The notes beneath the pieces were generated by a model. The model was not told the DNA's origin, did no database searches, and saw only the letters and a list, made by a program, of their open reading frames with translations. Below, piece after piece: positions 52,746 to 62,018 of a DNA stretch of 64,000 bases. The DNA comes from JAJRXR01 sp041987545 (GTDB taxonomy: Bacteria; Planctomycetota; Phycisphaerae; Phycisphaerales; UBA1924), in NCBI GenBank assembly GCA_041987545.1, contig JBHIWH010000007.1, positions 134,661-198,660 on the forward strand. Reading direction: 5' to 3'. Positions within the stretch are counted from its first letter, which is position 1; the number at the start of each line of letters is the position of its first letter. The translations under genes were made by a program, and so were the position numbers.

Positions 52746-53351
52746 ATGAACGACACGCCGAACCACATCCAGCAGCTCGTCGCCCTGGCGACAGGTGAAC
52801 TCGACGGGGCCGAGGCCGAGGCGCTCCGTGCCCGGCTGGACTCCGAGCCCGGCCTTCGGGCCGAGTACGACCGCCTGGCCCAGAGCGTGAGCTTCCTGCG
52901 GGCCGAGTCGTCCGCCGAGCCCTCCGCCGAGGCGCTCAAGTCCGCCAAGCGGCTGCTCCGCGAGTCGCGCCCCGGCGCGATGGAGCGGCTGAGCGAGGGG
53001 CTCCGCCGCCTCGTCGCCTCGCTCGACTTCGACACCCGCCTCACGCCCGCCGTCGCTGGCATCCGCGGCGGGGCGACGGCGGCGCAGGTCGCCTTCTCCT
53101 GCGAGGTCGCCGACATCGACCTCGAGATCACGCCCGAGGACGACGAGTCCTGGCGCATCGCGTGCCAGATCGACGCCGACGAGGACGGCGACTGGGACGT
53201 CACCATCGTGGACCGCGCCACGGACGCGGCGGTCCGGACACTCGCCGCGATCGACGGCGCCTTCCGCACGACGCTCGGCGTCGGCTCGTACTCGCTGCGG
53301 CTCCGTCGCGGCGACGTCGAGATCGAGGTCGGGCCCCTGCAGATCCCCTGA
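52746..53351 (+). CDS. Soluble anti-sigma-like protein
   Basis: 201 aa. The N-terminal 60 residues (IQQLVALATGELDGAEAEALRARLDSEPGLRAEYDRL) have the helical plan of anti-sigma domains, here without the zinc-binding His-Cys-Cys set. A helical linker (about 75-110) is followed by a beta-sandwich domain (FSCEVADIDLEITPEDDESW; TTLGVGSYSLRL). No transmembrane segment, so unlike most anti-sigma factors it should be cytoplasmic. It sits between the sigma gene and the CHAT protease gene, two bases from the latter. Its role as a sigma inhibitor is inference from position and N-terminal form. Confidence 0.7.
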   Translation: MNDTPNHIQQLVALATGELDGAEAEALRARLDSEPGLRAEYDRLAQSVSFLRAESSAEPSAEALKSAKRLLRESRPGAMERLSEGLRRLVASLDFDTRLTPAVAGIRGGATAAQVAFSCEVADIDLEITPEDDESWRIACQIDADEDGDWDVTIVDRATDAAVRTLAAIDGAFRTTLGVGSYSLRLRRGDVEIEVGPLQIP

Positions 53352-53353
53352 CC

Positions 53354-56203
53354 ATGTCCGCCCCCGACCTGAGATCACAACTCGAGCGCCTCGCGGCGCT
53401 CCCGGAGGCGGAGCGCGAGGCCGGCGCCACGGACGTGCCAGAGTCGGCGCCCGAGCCGGTCCTGCTCGAACTCACCGACGAGGTCCGCGATCTGGTCATG
53501 ACCGACCTGGACCGGGCCCTCGCGATGGCCGACTCCCTGCGGATCATCGCCGACCGGCTGGGCCTGCCCCTCGCCCGGGCCCGGGCCCGCAGCGCCCGGG
53601 CGCACGCGCTCAACTACGCCAACCGCTTCGAAGAGGCGATCACGCTGCTCGACGAGGCCGCGACGATCGCCAGGTCTCACGGCGACACCCTCGAGGAGGC
53701 CCGCTCCGACCTGGCCAAGATCCAGTCCCTGGCGAGGCTGGGCAGGCTCGAGGAAGCGGTCGCCGCGGCCGAGCGCGCCCAGCGCGCGTTCGAGGACGCG
53801 GGCCAGCCCTCGCTCGCGCTCCGCGCCGTCACCAACCACGCGATCCTCCTCCGGATGCTCGGGCGCTGGCCCGAGTCCGTCGAGCGGTTCGACCGGGCGC
53901 TCGAACTCGCCCGCGACGACGCGGCGGTCACGGCCCAGATCCAGTCCAACCGGGCCGAGGCCCTGCTCGAGCTGGGACGCTTCGAGAGCGCCGAACGCGC
54001 GTTCCGCGAGTCGTGCGAGCTGCTCGAGGCCGCTGGGATGGAGCGCGTCGCGGCGATCGTCCGGGGCAACCTGGCCGACCTGCTCGGACGCCAGGGCCGG
54101 CTGTCCGAGGCCATGGAGCAGTTCGAGCGGGCGCGACGCTTCTTCGAACGCGACCGGGCCGAGGGCGACCTGGCGCGGATCGAGGCCGAGCTGGCCGACG
54201 TGCTGGCCGCCGTCGGATTGCCCGAGGACGCCGCGGAGATGTACGAGCGTTCGTGCGCCGCGCTGAAGGCCACGGGCCTCGCCGCCGAACACGCCCGGGC
54301 GCTGACCGGGCTGGGCGCGCTGCTCGTCGCCCGCCACCCCGAGCGGGCGCGGGACGTGCTCACGAAGGCGGCCGCGGCGTACGAGTCGATGGACAGCGCG
54401 AGCGGCGCGGCCCGGATCCGCCTGCTCGAGGCGAGGCTCGCCCTCCGCGACGGCGACCTCGAACGAGCGGCGACGCTGGCCGCCGCCCCCGAGGGCGACG
54501 ACCAGGAGCCGCCCGTCCACACCGTCATCCGCGCGTCGATCCTGGCGGAGATCAAGTCCGCGATCGGTGACCACGACGGCGCCGCCGACGAGATCGGCCG
54601 GGCGCTCACCGTCGCCGAGCGACTCTCGCTGCCCCCGATCCTGGCCGACCTGTACCACCGCCTCGCCCGGGTCCACGCGGCCCGCCGCCGCCCCGCCGAG
54701 GCGATGGACGCCTACAAGCGCGCCATGACCGAGGTCGAGCGCATCCGGGGCGACCTGCAGGGCGACCGATTCCGCCGAGCGTTCCTGGGTGAGCACAGCG
54801 CGATCTTCCAGGACGCGGCGGACGCGATCCTGGACGCCGACGCTCCCGGCGCACACGCCCAGGCCTTCGAGATCGCCGAGCGCGCCCGCTCGCGCGTCCT
54901 CCTGGAGCTCATCCAGGGCGGCGTCGAACTCGTGGGCCAGGCTTCCGGAGGCGCGGGGACCGCCGACGAGTCGCGCCTGCTGGAGCGCCTGGCGACCGAG
55001 CGAGCCAGACTGAACTACCTGTACAGCCGCCTGGACCCCTCGGGCGAGGCCGGCTCCGGGCGGCCGCTCGCCGAGTGGCTCGCCGACCTCCGCGCCGCCG
55101 AGGCGGGCGTGACCGAACTCGAGTCGCGGCTCGAATCGTCCCGCGCCGGGCGCGGCATCCTGGCGACGCCCGCCGCCGCCGAGGAACTCGCCGCCGCCAT
55201 GCCCGCCGACCGGGCGATGCTCGTCTACGCCAGGCGCCGCGACGGTCTCGGCTGCTACTGCGTCCGGGACAGCGGCGTCGAGTTCATCAACCTCGCGCTG
55301 CCCCTCGAGCGGCTGGAAGAACTCGCCGCCGATTTCGGCTTCCAGCTCCGGCGCATCGCCCCGCGCGGGCCGGGAGATTCGGCCCGCGCTCAGCGACGCG
55401 TCGCGGCCACGCTCCGCGCCTCCAAGGCCCTGCACGACGCCGTCCTCGCCCCGGTCCTCCCCCTCGTGGGCGCCGCCGACAGCCTCACCGTCGTGCCCTA
55501 CGGCGACCTGCACCTCACCCCCTTCTCCGCCCTGCACGACGGCGAGCGCTACGCGATCGAACGCGTCGCGCTCAGCCGCCTCCCCAGCGCCAGTCTCTAT
55601 CGCGCCATCGGCGTCGCCGAGTGCGACGGCGACGCCCCCGCACTCGTCGTCGGGGCGCCGGACCGCTTCGCGCCCGAGATCGCCTCGGAGGTCGACGCCG
55701 TCTCCGCGGCCCTCCCGGGCTCCACGCTGCTGACGGGCGACGAGGCCACGGGCGACGGGGTCCTCTCACGGATCGGCCAGGCGGGCATCGTCCACATCGC
55801 CTCGCACGGCATGTTCCCGCCCGGCAACCCGCTGGCCGCGGCCCTCAAGATGGCGGACCGCTGGGTCAGCGTGCGCGAGGTCTTCGCCCTGCGCCTCAAC
55901 GGCGGCGTCGTCACGCTCTCCGGGTGCGAGACCGGTCGCACCGAGATCGAATCAGGGGAAGAAATATACGGCTTCGTGCGCGCGTTCCTCGCCGCGGGAG
56001 CCGGCGGGGTCGTCTCGTGCCTGTGGTCCGCGCACGACCGGGTGGCCCGAGAACTCATGACCAACATGTACGCCCAGGCGCCCGACAGGGGGACGCCGAC
56101 GGCCCGGGTCTTCAAGGGCCTTCGTTCGGCCCAGCTCCACGCCGTCGGCGAGGGGATGCATCCTGGGCTTTGGTCTGGTTTCGTCGCAGTAGGAGCGGGA
56201 TAA
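53354..56203 (+). CDS. TPR-CHAT protease
   Basis: 949 aa, no signal peptide. Residues of about 30-480 are tandem tetratricopeptide repeats (HALNYANRFEEAITLLDEAATIARSHGD-type units; RMLGRWPESVERFDRALELA; LLGRQGRLSEAMEQFERARRFF). The CHAT caspase-like domain covers about 640-949. The dyad is H818 in VHIASHGMF and C858 in VTLSGCETG, both codons verified. Family members cleave protein partners after TPR-mediated recognition. The likely partner here is the anti-sigma-like protein encoded two bases upstream, or the exported subtilase. Its stop overlaps the start of the subtilase gene by one base (TAATG). Confidence 0.9.
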   Translation: MSAPDLRSQLERLAALPEAEREAGATDVPESAPEPVLLELTDEVRDLVMTDLDRALAMADSLRIIADRLGLPLARARARSARAHALNYANRFEEAITLLDEAATIARSHGDTLEEARSDLAKIQSLARLGRLEEAVAAAERAQRAFEDAGQPSLALRAVTNHAILLRMLGRWPESVERFDRALELARDDAAVTAQIQSNRAEALLELGRFESAERAFRESCELLEAAGMERVAAIVRGNLADLLGRQGRLSEAMEQFERARRFFERDRAEGDLARIEAELADVLAAVGLPEDAAEMYERSCAALKATGLAAEHARALTGLGALLVARHPERARDVLTKAAAAYESMDSASGAARIRLLEARLALRDGDLERAATLAAAPEGDDQEPPVHTVIRASILAEIKSAIGDHDGAADEIGRALTVAERLSLPPILADLYHRLARVHAARRRPAEAMDAYKRAMTEVERIRGDLQGDRFRRAFLGEHSAIFQDAADAILDADAPGAHAQAFEIAERARSRVLLELIQGGVELVGQASGGAGTADESRLLERLATERARLNYLYSRLDPSGEAGSGRPLAEWLADLRAAEAGVTELESRLESSRAGRGILATPAAAEELAAAMPADRAMLVYARRRDGLGCYCVRDSGVEFINLALPLERLEELAADFGFQLRRIAPRGPGDSARAQRRVAATLRASKALHDAVLAPVLPLVGAADSLTVVPYGDLHLTPFSALHDGERYAIERVALSRLPSASLYRAIGVAECDGDAPALVVGAPDRFAPEIASEVDAVSAALPGSTLLTGDEATGDGVLSRIGQAGIVHIASHGMFPPGNPLAAALKMADRWVSVREVFALRLNGGVVTLSGCETGRTEIESGEEIYGFVRAFLAAGAGGVVSCLWSAHDRVARELMTNMYAQAPDRGTPTARVFKGLRSAQLHAVGEGMHPGLWSGFVAVGAG

Positions 56204-57678
56204 TGGCACACATGACCCATCGCCGATCAGCTCGCACCGCGGCCCTCTGCCTGAGCGCTGCCCTCATCTCGCCAGCCATCGCCGGCGGCGACGAATGCCT
56301 CGGCGCCAACCCCTTCTCCGACGAGGGGATCCTTGAGCTCGCCCCCGGCGTCGACTTCGAGTCCCTGCAGGCCCGGTACGCGACGCAGCCCGACCCGATC
56401 GTCTTCACGCTGCTCGACTCGATCCCGGGGCGGGGCATCTACCTCGTCGCGTTCGGCGATCAGATCAGCGAGAACGAGTTCGAGCTGCTCTTCCTCAACG
56501 ACCCCGAGATCGACCACTCGGAGTTGAACTTCGAGGCCGGCGACCCGGGCCCGGGCACGCAGAGCATCTTCCTCTTCACGGCGCCCGGCATGTTCCTGGA
56601 CCAGCCCGTCGTCACCTCGCTCGGGCTCGAGGACGCGCAGGGCCAGGCCACCGGCGCCGGCGTCACGATCGCCGTCATCGACTCCGGCATCGACACCACC
56701 CACGGGCAGTTCACGGGCCGCATCGCGCCGGGAGCCATCGCCTTCACCGCCCACCCGGTGGACGCCGAGTACGACCCCAACGCCTACCAGGACACCTGCG
56801 ACCTGTCCGACATCGACCAGGACACGCTCCTGAGCGAGGCGGTCGGACACGGGACGGCGGTCGCGTCCCTCTCCCTGCTCGTCGCGCCCGACGCCCGGGT
56901 CCTGCCGATCAAGGTCCTCGACGACGAGGGGTACACGACGGCCTTCCGCGTCGCCAAGGCGATCTACTACGCGATCGACCAGCGGGTCGGCGTGATCAAC
57001 CTGAGCCTCAGCTCGTGCGCTGATCTCCGAATCATCGAGCGCGCCGTCGACGAGGCCGAGGAACTCGGCATCATCATCGTCGCCGCAGCGGGCAACAGCG
57101 GCGCCAGCGCCGACGGGCGCCCGGAGTTCCCCGGCGCGATGAACAAGGTCGCGGGCGTCGTCGCGACGGACACGATCGGCCAGGTCGCCGGGTTCAGCAA
57201 CTACGGCGACAGCTACTTCGTCGCCGCCCCCGGCATCGACATCATCGGCGCGATCCCCGACGCCAACTGCGGCGCCGCCCTCCCCGGGAGCGAGTTCGGC
57301 GAGGCCGACGGCACCAGCTTCGCCGCCCCCCTCGTCGCCGGGCTGGCCGCCCTGCTCATCGAGCAGGAGAAGGTCCTCCGCTGGAACGACTTCCGCGACG
57401 CGATGCGGGCCACCGCGATCAACATCGAGGGCCTCAACCCGGGCCTCGACGAGCCCGTCGAGGAAGGCCTGATCGACGTCGCCGCGGCGATCGCCTGGCC
57501 CGGCCCCTGCCACGCCGACTTCACCGACGACCTCACCCTCGACTTCTCAGACGTCTCCGCGTTCCTCGCCGCGTTCGCCATCGGCGACGACGAGGCCGAC
57601 ATGGCCCAGCCCCGCGGCGTGCACGACTTCAGCGACGTGGTCAAGTTCCTCCAGTTCTTCACGGCCGGCTGCCCGTAA
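56203..57678 (+). CDS. Secreted subtilisin-like protease (S8) with GC-type dockerin
   Basis: 491 aa. Signal peptide to SPAIAG. A propeptide-like region precedes the S8 domain, with D160 (AVIDSGIDTTHG), H216 (VGHGTAVAS), N298 (AAAGNSG) and S372 (GTSFAAPLVAG). The dockerin at 436-491 starts with a 12-residue loop, DFTDDLTLDFSD, and ends with a standard GC repeat and AGCP. AGGAG lies seven bases before the ATG. Translationally coupled to the CHAT gene, so intracellular signal and extracellular protease are made together. Target unknown. Confidence 0.93.
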   Translation: MAHMTHRRSARTAALCLSAALISPAIAGGDECLGANPFSDEGILELAPGVDFESLQARYATQPDPIVFTLLDSIPGRGIYLVAFGDQISENEFELLFLNDPEIDHSELNFEAGDPGPGTQSIFLFTAPGMFLDQPVVTSLGLEDAQGQATGAGVTIAVIDSGIDTTHGQFTGRIAPGAIAFTAHPVDAEYDPNAYQDTCDLSDIDQDTLLSEAVGHGTAVASLSLLVAPDARVLPIKVLDDEGYTTAFRVAKAIYYAIDQRVGVINLSLSSCADLRIIERAVDEAEELGIIIVAAAGNSGASADGRPEFPGAMNKVAGVVATDTIGQVAGFSNYGDSYFVAAPGIDIIGAIPDANCGAALPGSEFGEADGTSFAAPLVAGLAALLIEQEKVLRWNDFRDAMRATAINIEGLNPGLDEPVEEGLIDVAAAIAWPGPCHADFTDDLTLDFSDVSAFLAAFAIGDDEADMAQPRGVHDFSDVVKFLQFFTAGCP

Positions 57679-57985
57679 CGCGGGCCCGACACGAGCGCCG
57701 ACCCGCCAGCCGAGCCGCCGAGGACCCGCCGCCCGCCGGCCCCGCGGCCTATCCTCCGCGGAGTTCGCTCGGCGCACCCCATGCTCATACTCGAGACACG
57801 GGAACGCGCGAAAATCCAAGCCGTCGCTCCGACGGTCGTTTCATATCTCGACGCCGGGCTGGTAAACTGATTCGAGTCGAGTTCGGGGAGATCCGCAGGG
57901 CGTGGACGGCCTCGCGCCGAGCACGCCCTTCTTCACGCGCGGGCTAGGGAACACCGCGCGACAAGACAGCCAGGAGACCGCCACC
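57679..57985. other. Intergenic region before the coiled-coil gene
   Basis: 307 bases. No terminator with a clear stem was seen after the subtilase gene. A promoter-like pair is annotated at 57840-57868. Nothing else recognised. Confidence 0.5.
57840..57868 (+). promoter_or_regulatory. Possible promoter of the 57986 gene
   Basis: TTCATA (57840-57845), 17 bases, TAAACT (57863-57868) in GGTAAACTGA. The same 10-mer lies before the 60192 gene. Confidence 0.4.
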
Positions 57986-59680
57986 ATGCGCCGCCACCTC
58001 GCCGCCATCGTCGCCGCGATGACCGTCCTGCTCGCCTCGCCCCCCGCGCACGCCGCCCTCGACCTGACCGAGGCCCAGCAGCGACAGCTCGATCAGGCCG
58101 TCTCCAACATCGACCGCCTCGAGACCAACCTCGACCTGGCCATCTCCACCGTCCCCGCCGGCACGGACCAGCCCACCGGCTCCAAGGCGCGGCTCGCCCG
58201 CATGCGCCTCGAGCAGGCCAAGGCCTCGATCGCCCCGGCCGAGGAGGCCCTGAAGGACCTGCCCGCCGACGACGCGGACGTCAAGGCCGCCCGCGCACGC
58301 CTCGACGCCGCCAAGTCCAAGGCCCAGGCCTTCGAGGACCGCCTCGACGGCAAGACCGCCGCGCCCCAGTCAGAAGACAAGACCGAGGAGATGCCCGAGG
58401 ACAAGCCCGCCGACTCAGCAAAGCCAGCCCCGGCGGAGCAGAAGGACGCCGAAACCACCGTCCGCCTCGACTACCGCCAGGAGGACCAGCTCAAGGGCGC
58501 CCGCTTCAACCTCAACCAGGTGGACGGCTACAACAAGTCACTCTTCGAGCTCGTCAACCAGATCCAGGGCGTCGAGAACAAGGACACCGTCGATCACCGC
58601 AAGCTCGTCCAGGCGATGAACACCATCAGCGAGGCCAAGCGCAAGGCCGGCTTCGCCGCCGACAGCCTCGCCCCCCTGCCGGCCAACGGGCGGGGCGTCG
58701 CCGAGGAGCAGACCCGCCTCGACACCGCCCGCGCCAACACCAAGGCCGCCGAGGACTACCTCACCCCGATCCACAACCGCCTCCAGCAGGTCATCAACCC
58801 CGCCAACTACCCGACCTACCGCGCCGACCTGGAGCGCATCCGGGGCCTCTCGGCCATGTTCAACCTGCCCATGCTCCTCCAGACCGACCGCCCCCGCGCC
58901 GCCGACATCATCGCCCAGGGCCCCGCCGCCAAGCAGGAGATGATCCGCCTCGCCCAGCAGTACCAGCTGCTCATGATCCAGCAGACCCACGAGGGCAAGG
59001 CGATCGAGGGCGCCGGCAACTCCATGCTCTCAAACCAAGCCGAGTTCATGGCCGCCGCCGAGCAGGAACGCCAGACCCTGCCCGACCAGATCCGCGCCGA
59101 CCTGGCCGAAGCGAGCAAGCTCGCCGACGAAGCCGTCGCCGAGCAGAAGCCGCTGTTCTTCACAGGCGGCGTCGTGCAGCGCCTCGAGTGGGCCGACGAC
59201 AAGCTCGCGCTCTACAAGGTCCTCGACCCCGACAACGCGCCGGCCGTCGAGAACGAGGTCAGCCAGACCAAGGCCAAGATCCGCCAGCAGCAGAAGTCGC
59301 TGACCGAGCTGATCATCCGCGAGAACCGCCTCCCCGCGGACAAGTACACCGGCGCCGACAAGAAGACCCTGCTCAAGAAGGCCAACGACCGCTGGCTCGA
59401 GATCCAGCCCAAGGCCAAGATCCTCAAGGTCCTCATCCCCAACGAGAACTGGAAGCGCGAGACCATGTGGCGTTACTCCAACGGGACCTGGTACTTCATT
59501 GACCGCTCCCGCCTCCAGGCCTGGGTCATCGTCCAGCACGACAAGAAGCTCGCCGTCATCCGACCCCTCAACCTCTGGATCGACCACACCAGCAACGACG
59601 CCCTGACCGCCACCAAGGTCTACGAGCTCGAGGACGAGATCCAGCCCAACAACCTCCTCCTCCTCGAGCACGTGAAGTAG
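57986..59680 (+). CDS. Secreted coiled-coil protein of unknown function
   Basis: 564 aa. Signal peptide to PPAHAA. The mature part is mostly charged alpha-helix: a coiled coil at about 28-125 (LTEAQQRQLDQAVSNIDRLETNL), a Pro/Glu/Lys linker (SEDKTEEMPEDKPADSAKP) and a second helical region to about 460. The C-terminal 100 residues look globular and beta-rich (WKRETMWRYSNGTWYFIDRS, WVIVQHDKKLAVI). No dockerin or PEP-CTERM tail. Not recognised; it could be periplasmic or envelope-spanning. AGGAG supports the ATG at 57986. Confidence 0.8.
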   Translation: MRRHLAAIVAAMTVLLASPPAHAALDLTEAQQRQLDQAVSNIDRLETNLDLAISTVPAGTDQPTGSKARLARMRLEQAKASIAPAEEALKDLPADDADVKAARARLDAAKSKAQAFEDRLDGKTAAPQSEDKTEEMPEDKPADSAKPAPAEQKDAETTVRLDYRQEDQLKGARFNLNQVDGYNKSLFELVNQIQGVENKDTVDHRKLVQAMNTISEAKRKAGFAADSLAPLPANGRGVAEEQTRLDTARANTKAAEDYLTPIHNRLQQVINPANYPTYRADLERIRGLSAMFNLPMLLQTDRPRAADIIAQGPAAKQEMIRLAQQYQLLMIQQTHEGKAIEGAGNSMLSNQAEFMAAAEQERQTLPDQIRADLAEASKLADEAVAEQKPLFFTGGVVQRLEWADDKLALYKVLDPDNAPAVENEVSQTKAKIRQQQKSLTELIIRENRLPADKYTGADKKTLLKKANDRWLEIQPKAKILKVLIPNENWKRETMWRYSNGTWYFIDRSRLQAWVIVQHDKKLAVIRPLNLWIDHTSNDALTATKVYELEDEIQPNNLLLLEHVK

Positions 59681-59685
59681 GGCCG

Positions 59686-59707
59686 CGGGGGCCCCAGGGC
59701 GCCCCCG
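59686..59707 (+). terminator. Possible terminator after the coiled-coil gene
   Basis: Perfect 7-bp stem CGGGGGC / GCCCCCG (59686-59692, 59701-59707), no T-run. Confidence 0.35.
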
Positions 59708-59799
59708 GACCCTCGCCCCCGCCCCCCAGGGGGCCTATCCTTCAGGCCCGCCCGAGGGCGGTCGCGGAGCCCCCTGACAGAGCCCCCGAGAGGCCAGCC

Positions 59800-60027
59800 A
59801 TGAAGTCCGACACCCACCCCACCTACTACCCCTCCTGCAAGGTGTACTACAACGGCGAGGTCGTCATGACCTGCGGCGCCACGGTCCCCGAGCTCCACGT
59901 CGACGTCTGGTCCGGCTCCCACCCCTTCTTCACGGGCAAGCAGACCTTCGTGGACGCCGCCGGCCGCGTCGAGAAGTTCCAGCGCAAGTTCGCCGGCGAC
60001 TACTTCAAGGGCAAGAAGAAGAAGTAG
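59800..60027 (+). CDS. rpmE: Ribosomal protein bL31
   Basis: 75 aa. The start MKSDTHPTYYPSCKVYYNGEV-like region and the diagnostic SHPFFTGKQTFVDAAGRVEKFQRKF identify bL31 of the large subunit. The second zinc cysteine pair, C-x-x-C before HPFFTGKQ in many bacteria, is W-S-G-S here, so the protein is of the zinc-free kind although two other cysteines remain. The C-terminus is lysine-rich (KGKKKK). GAGAGG is placed for the ATG. Followed by a good terminator. Confidence 0.97.
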   Translation: MKSDTHPTYYPSCKVYYNGEVVMTCGATVPELHVDVWSGSHPFFTGKQTFVDAAGRVEKFQRKFAGDYFKGKKKK

Positions 60028-60052
60028 CCCATCCCCCCATGCCAGCCCTATG

Positions 60053-60084
60053 GGACGCCCCCACGCGGGGCGTCCTGTCGTTTT
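60053..60084 (+). terminator. Rho-independent terminator of rpmE
   Basis: Perfect 9-bp stem GGACGCCCC / GGGGCGTCC (60053-60061, 60067-60075), 5-base loop, TGTCG then TTTT. Confidence 0.88.
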
Positions 60085-60131
60085 GCCCACCCTCCCCCCC
60101 AGTCCTCCCTGGTTCCGGAACAGCCCGGCGG

Positions 60132-60137
60132 TAAACT
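60132..60137 (+). promoter_or_regulatory. Possible -10 element (GGTAAACTGA)
   Basis: TAAACT preceded by GG, 54 bases before the 60192 start; the 10-mer is identical to that before the 57986 gene. No clear -35. Confidence 0.35.
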
Positions 60138-60191
60138 GAGCCCGGACGCCCGCCGCGTGACCCCCGTCACGCCCGGGCCCGGGGAGAGACC

Positions 60192-61955
60192 ATGCCCGCC
60201 GACGGCCACCGCCGCCTCGCCATCGCCGCACTCGCCGCGTGCCCCGCCATCGCCGCGCCCGCCACCGCCCAGACCCTCCAGTTCGCCGAGCGCGCCTCGC
60301 CCGCGGGCCTCTCCACCACACACGTCCCCGTGTCCGTCTTCGGCCTCGAGTTCCAGAACGCCGGCGGCGCCGTCGCCGACTTCAACGACGACGGCCACCC
60401 CGATGTCTTCGTCCTCGGCGGCGCCCTCGGGACCGACAAGCTCTTCATCAACGACGGCGCCGGGAACTTCACCGACCAGGCCCCCGCCTGGGGCGTGGAC
60501 TGGTCCCACGCCGGCTCCGGCGCCTGCGCCGCCGACGTCGACAAGGACGGCGACATCGACCTCTACGTCACCTCCCTCGGCCTCGCCGGCGACAACACGG
60601 GCGACATCAACCGCCTCTACATCAACAACGGCGACTCCACCTTCTCCGACGTCGCCGCCGCCGCCGGAGTCCAGGCCACCAAGCTCCCGGGTTTCCCCTT
60701 CGGCGACGCCTATTCCCCAGCCTTCGGCGACTACGACCTCGACGGCGACCTCGACCTCTTCGTCGCCGGCTACTACGGCGGCTCCCGCCTCTTCCGCAAC
60801 GACGGCATGACCGAGGGCGCCCCCGCCCACCCCACCTTCACCGACGTCACCACCTCCGCCCTCGACCCCGCCGCCGCCATCGACGACGTCCGCGGCTTCT
60901 CCGTCGCCTTCGTGGACATCAACGACGACCGCTACCCCGAGATCCTCCTCGCCGGCGACTTCTTCACCTCCCGCCTCTTCCTCAACAACGCCGACGGCTC
61001 CTTCGCCGACATCACCGCCGCCTCGGGGACCGGCCTCGACTCCAACGGCATGGGCCACACCTGGGCCGACTACAACAACGACGGCCGCATCGACTGGTAC
61101 GTCACCAGCCGCCTCAACGACATCGGGACCGCCGGCTCCGGCAACATGCTCTACCTCAACCAGGGCGCGAGCTCCTTCACCGAGACCTCCACCCCCGCCG
61201 GCGTCAACGACGGACAGTGGGGCTGGGGCGCCGACTCCCGCGACTTCGACCACGACGGCCACACCGACATCCTCGCCACCAACGGCTGGGACGGCCCCTA
61301 CTTCACCACCGACCCCACCCACCTCTTCATCAACAACGCCGACGGCTCCTTCACCGACGCCGCCCCCGCCTGCGGCATCGACCACACCGGCCAGGGCCGC
61401 GGCGTCGCCACACTCGACGCCGACGCCGACGGCGACATGGACATCCTCATCTTCAACAACAACCAGCCCCTCACCTACTACGAGAACCAGATCGCCGGCC
61501 CCGGCGCCAACTGGCTCATCCTCGAGCTCGACACCTCCAACCGCCCCGAGCTCGCACCCCACGGCTTCGGCGCCCGCGCCGTCCTCCACGCCGGCGCCTC
61601 CACCCAGACCCAGCTCCTCGCCGGCGGCTCCAACTTCCTCGCCACCTCCCAGCTCGTCCTGCACTTCGGCCTCGCGGGCGCCCCAACCGCCGACCAGATC
61701 GACATCACCTGGCCCGACGGCTCGATGACGACCCTCCAGAACGTCCCCGCCGGCGCCCGCTACACGATCGCCGCCCGGGGCCCCTGCCTCGCCGACCTCG
61801 ACGTCTCGGGCGTCCTCGACTTCTCCGACGTCCTCCTGTTCCTGACCGAGTTCGCCACCGCCCACCCCCAGGCCGACTTCGCCCCCCCCTTCGGCGCCCA
61901 CGACTTCTCCGACGTCATCGCCTTCCTCTCCAGCTTCGGCGCCGGCTGCCCGTAG
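60192..61955 (+). CDS. Secreted FG-GAP/ASPIC-UnbV protein with mixed-type dockerin
   Basis: 587 aa. Signal peptide to APATAQ. FG-GAP/VCBS repeats with calcium loops (VADFNDDGHPDVFVLGG, ADVDKDGDIDLYVT, GDYDLDGDLDLFVA, ADYNNDGRIDWYV, TLDADADGDMDILIF). The C-terminal ASPIC/UnbV domain (HGFGARAVLHAG; LHFGLAGAPTADQIDITWPDGS) makes this a CRTAC1-like protein. The last 56 residues are a dockerin whose first loop, DLDVSGVLDFSD, is classical 12-residue type and whose second is GC type, ending GAGCP. GGGGAGAG precedes the ATG. Surface protein, ligand unknown. Confidence 0.92.
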   Translation: MPADGHRRLAIAALAACPAIAAPATAQTLQFAERASPAGLSTTHVPVSVFGLEFQNAGGAVADFNDDGHPDVFVLGGALGTDKLFINDGAGNFTDQAPAWGVDWSHAGSGACAADVDKDGDIDLYVTSLGLAGDNTGDINRLYINNGDSTFSDVAAAAGVQATKLPGFPFGDAYSPAFGDYDLDGDLDLFVAGYYGGSRLFRNDGMTEGAPAHPTFTDVTTSALDPAAAIDDVRGFSVAFVDINDDRYPEILLAGDFFTSRLFLNNADGSFADITAASGTGLDSNGMGHTWADYNNDGRIDWYVTSRLNDIGTAGSGNMLYLNQGASSFTETSTPAGVNDGQWGWGADSRDFDHDGHTDILATNGWDGPYFTTDPTHLFINNADGSFTDAAPACGIDHTGQGRGVATLDADADGDMDILIFNNNQPLTYYENQIAGPGANWLILELDTSNRPELAPHGFGARAVLHAGASTQTQLLAGGSNFLATSQLVLHFGLAGAPTADQIDITWPDGSMTTLQNVPAGARYTIAARGPCLADLDVSGVLDFSDVLLFLTEFATAHPQADFAPPFGAHDFSDVIAFLSSFGAGCP

Positions 61956-62018
61956 ATCCTCCTCGCCGAACCGAACGCCCCAAGAAAAAGTACGGAATCT
62001 GTACGCCGACCCCCATAG

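Noticed and set aside
52072..57678. Type III-E CRISPR (Craspase) locus
   Set aside because: The TPR-CHAT and sigma genes suggest it, but no gRAMP/Cas7-11, Cas1 or repeat array is present in the window.
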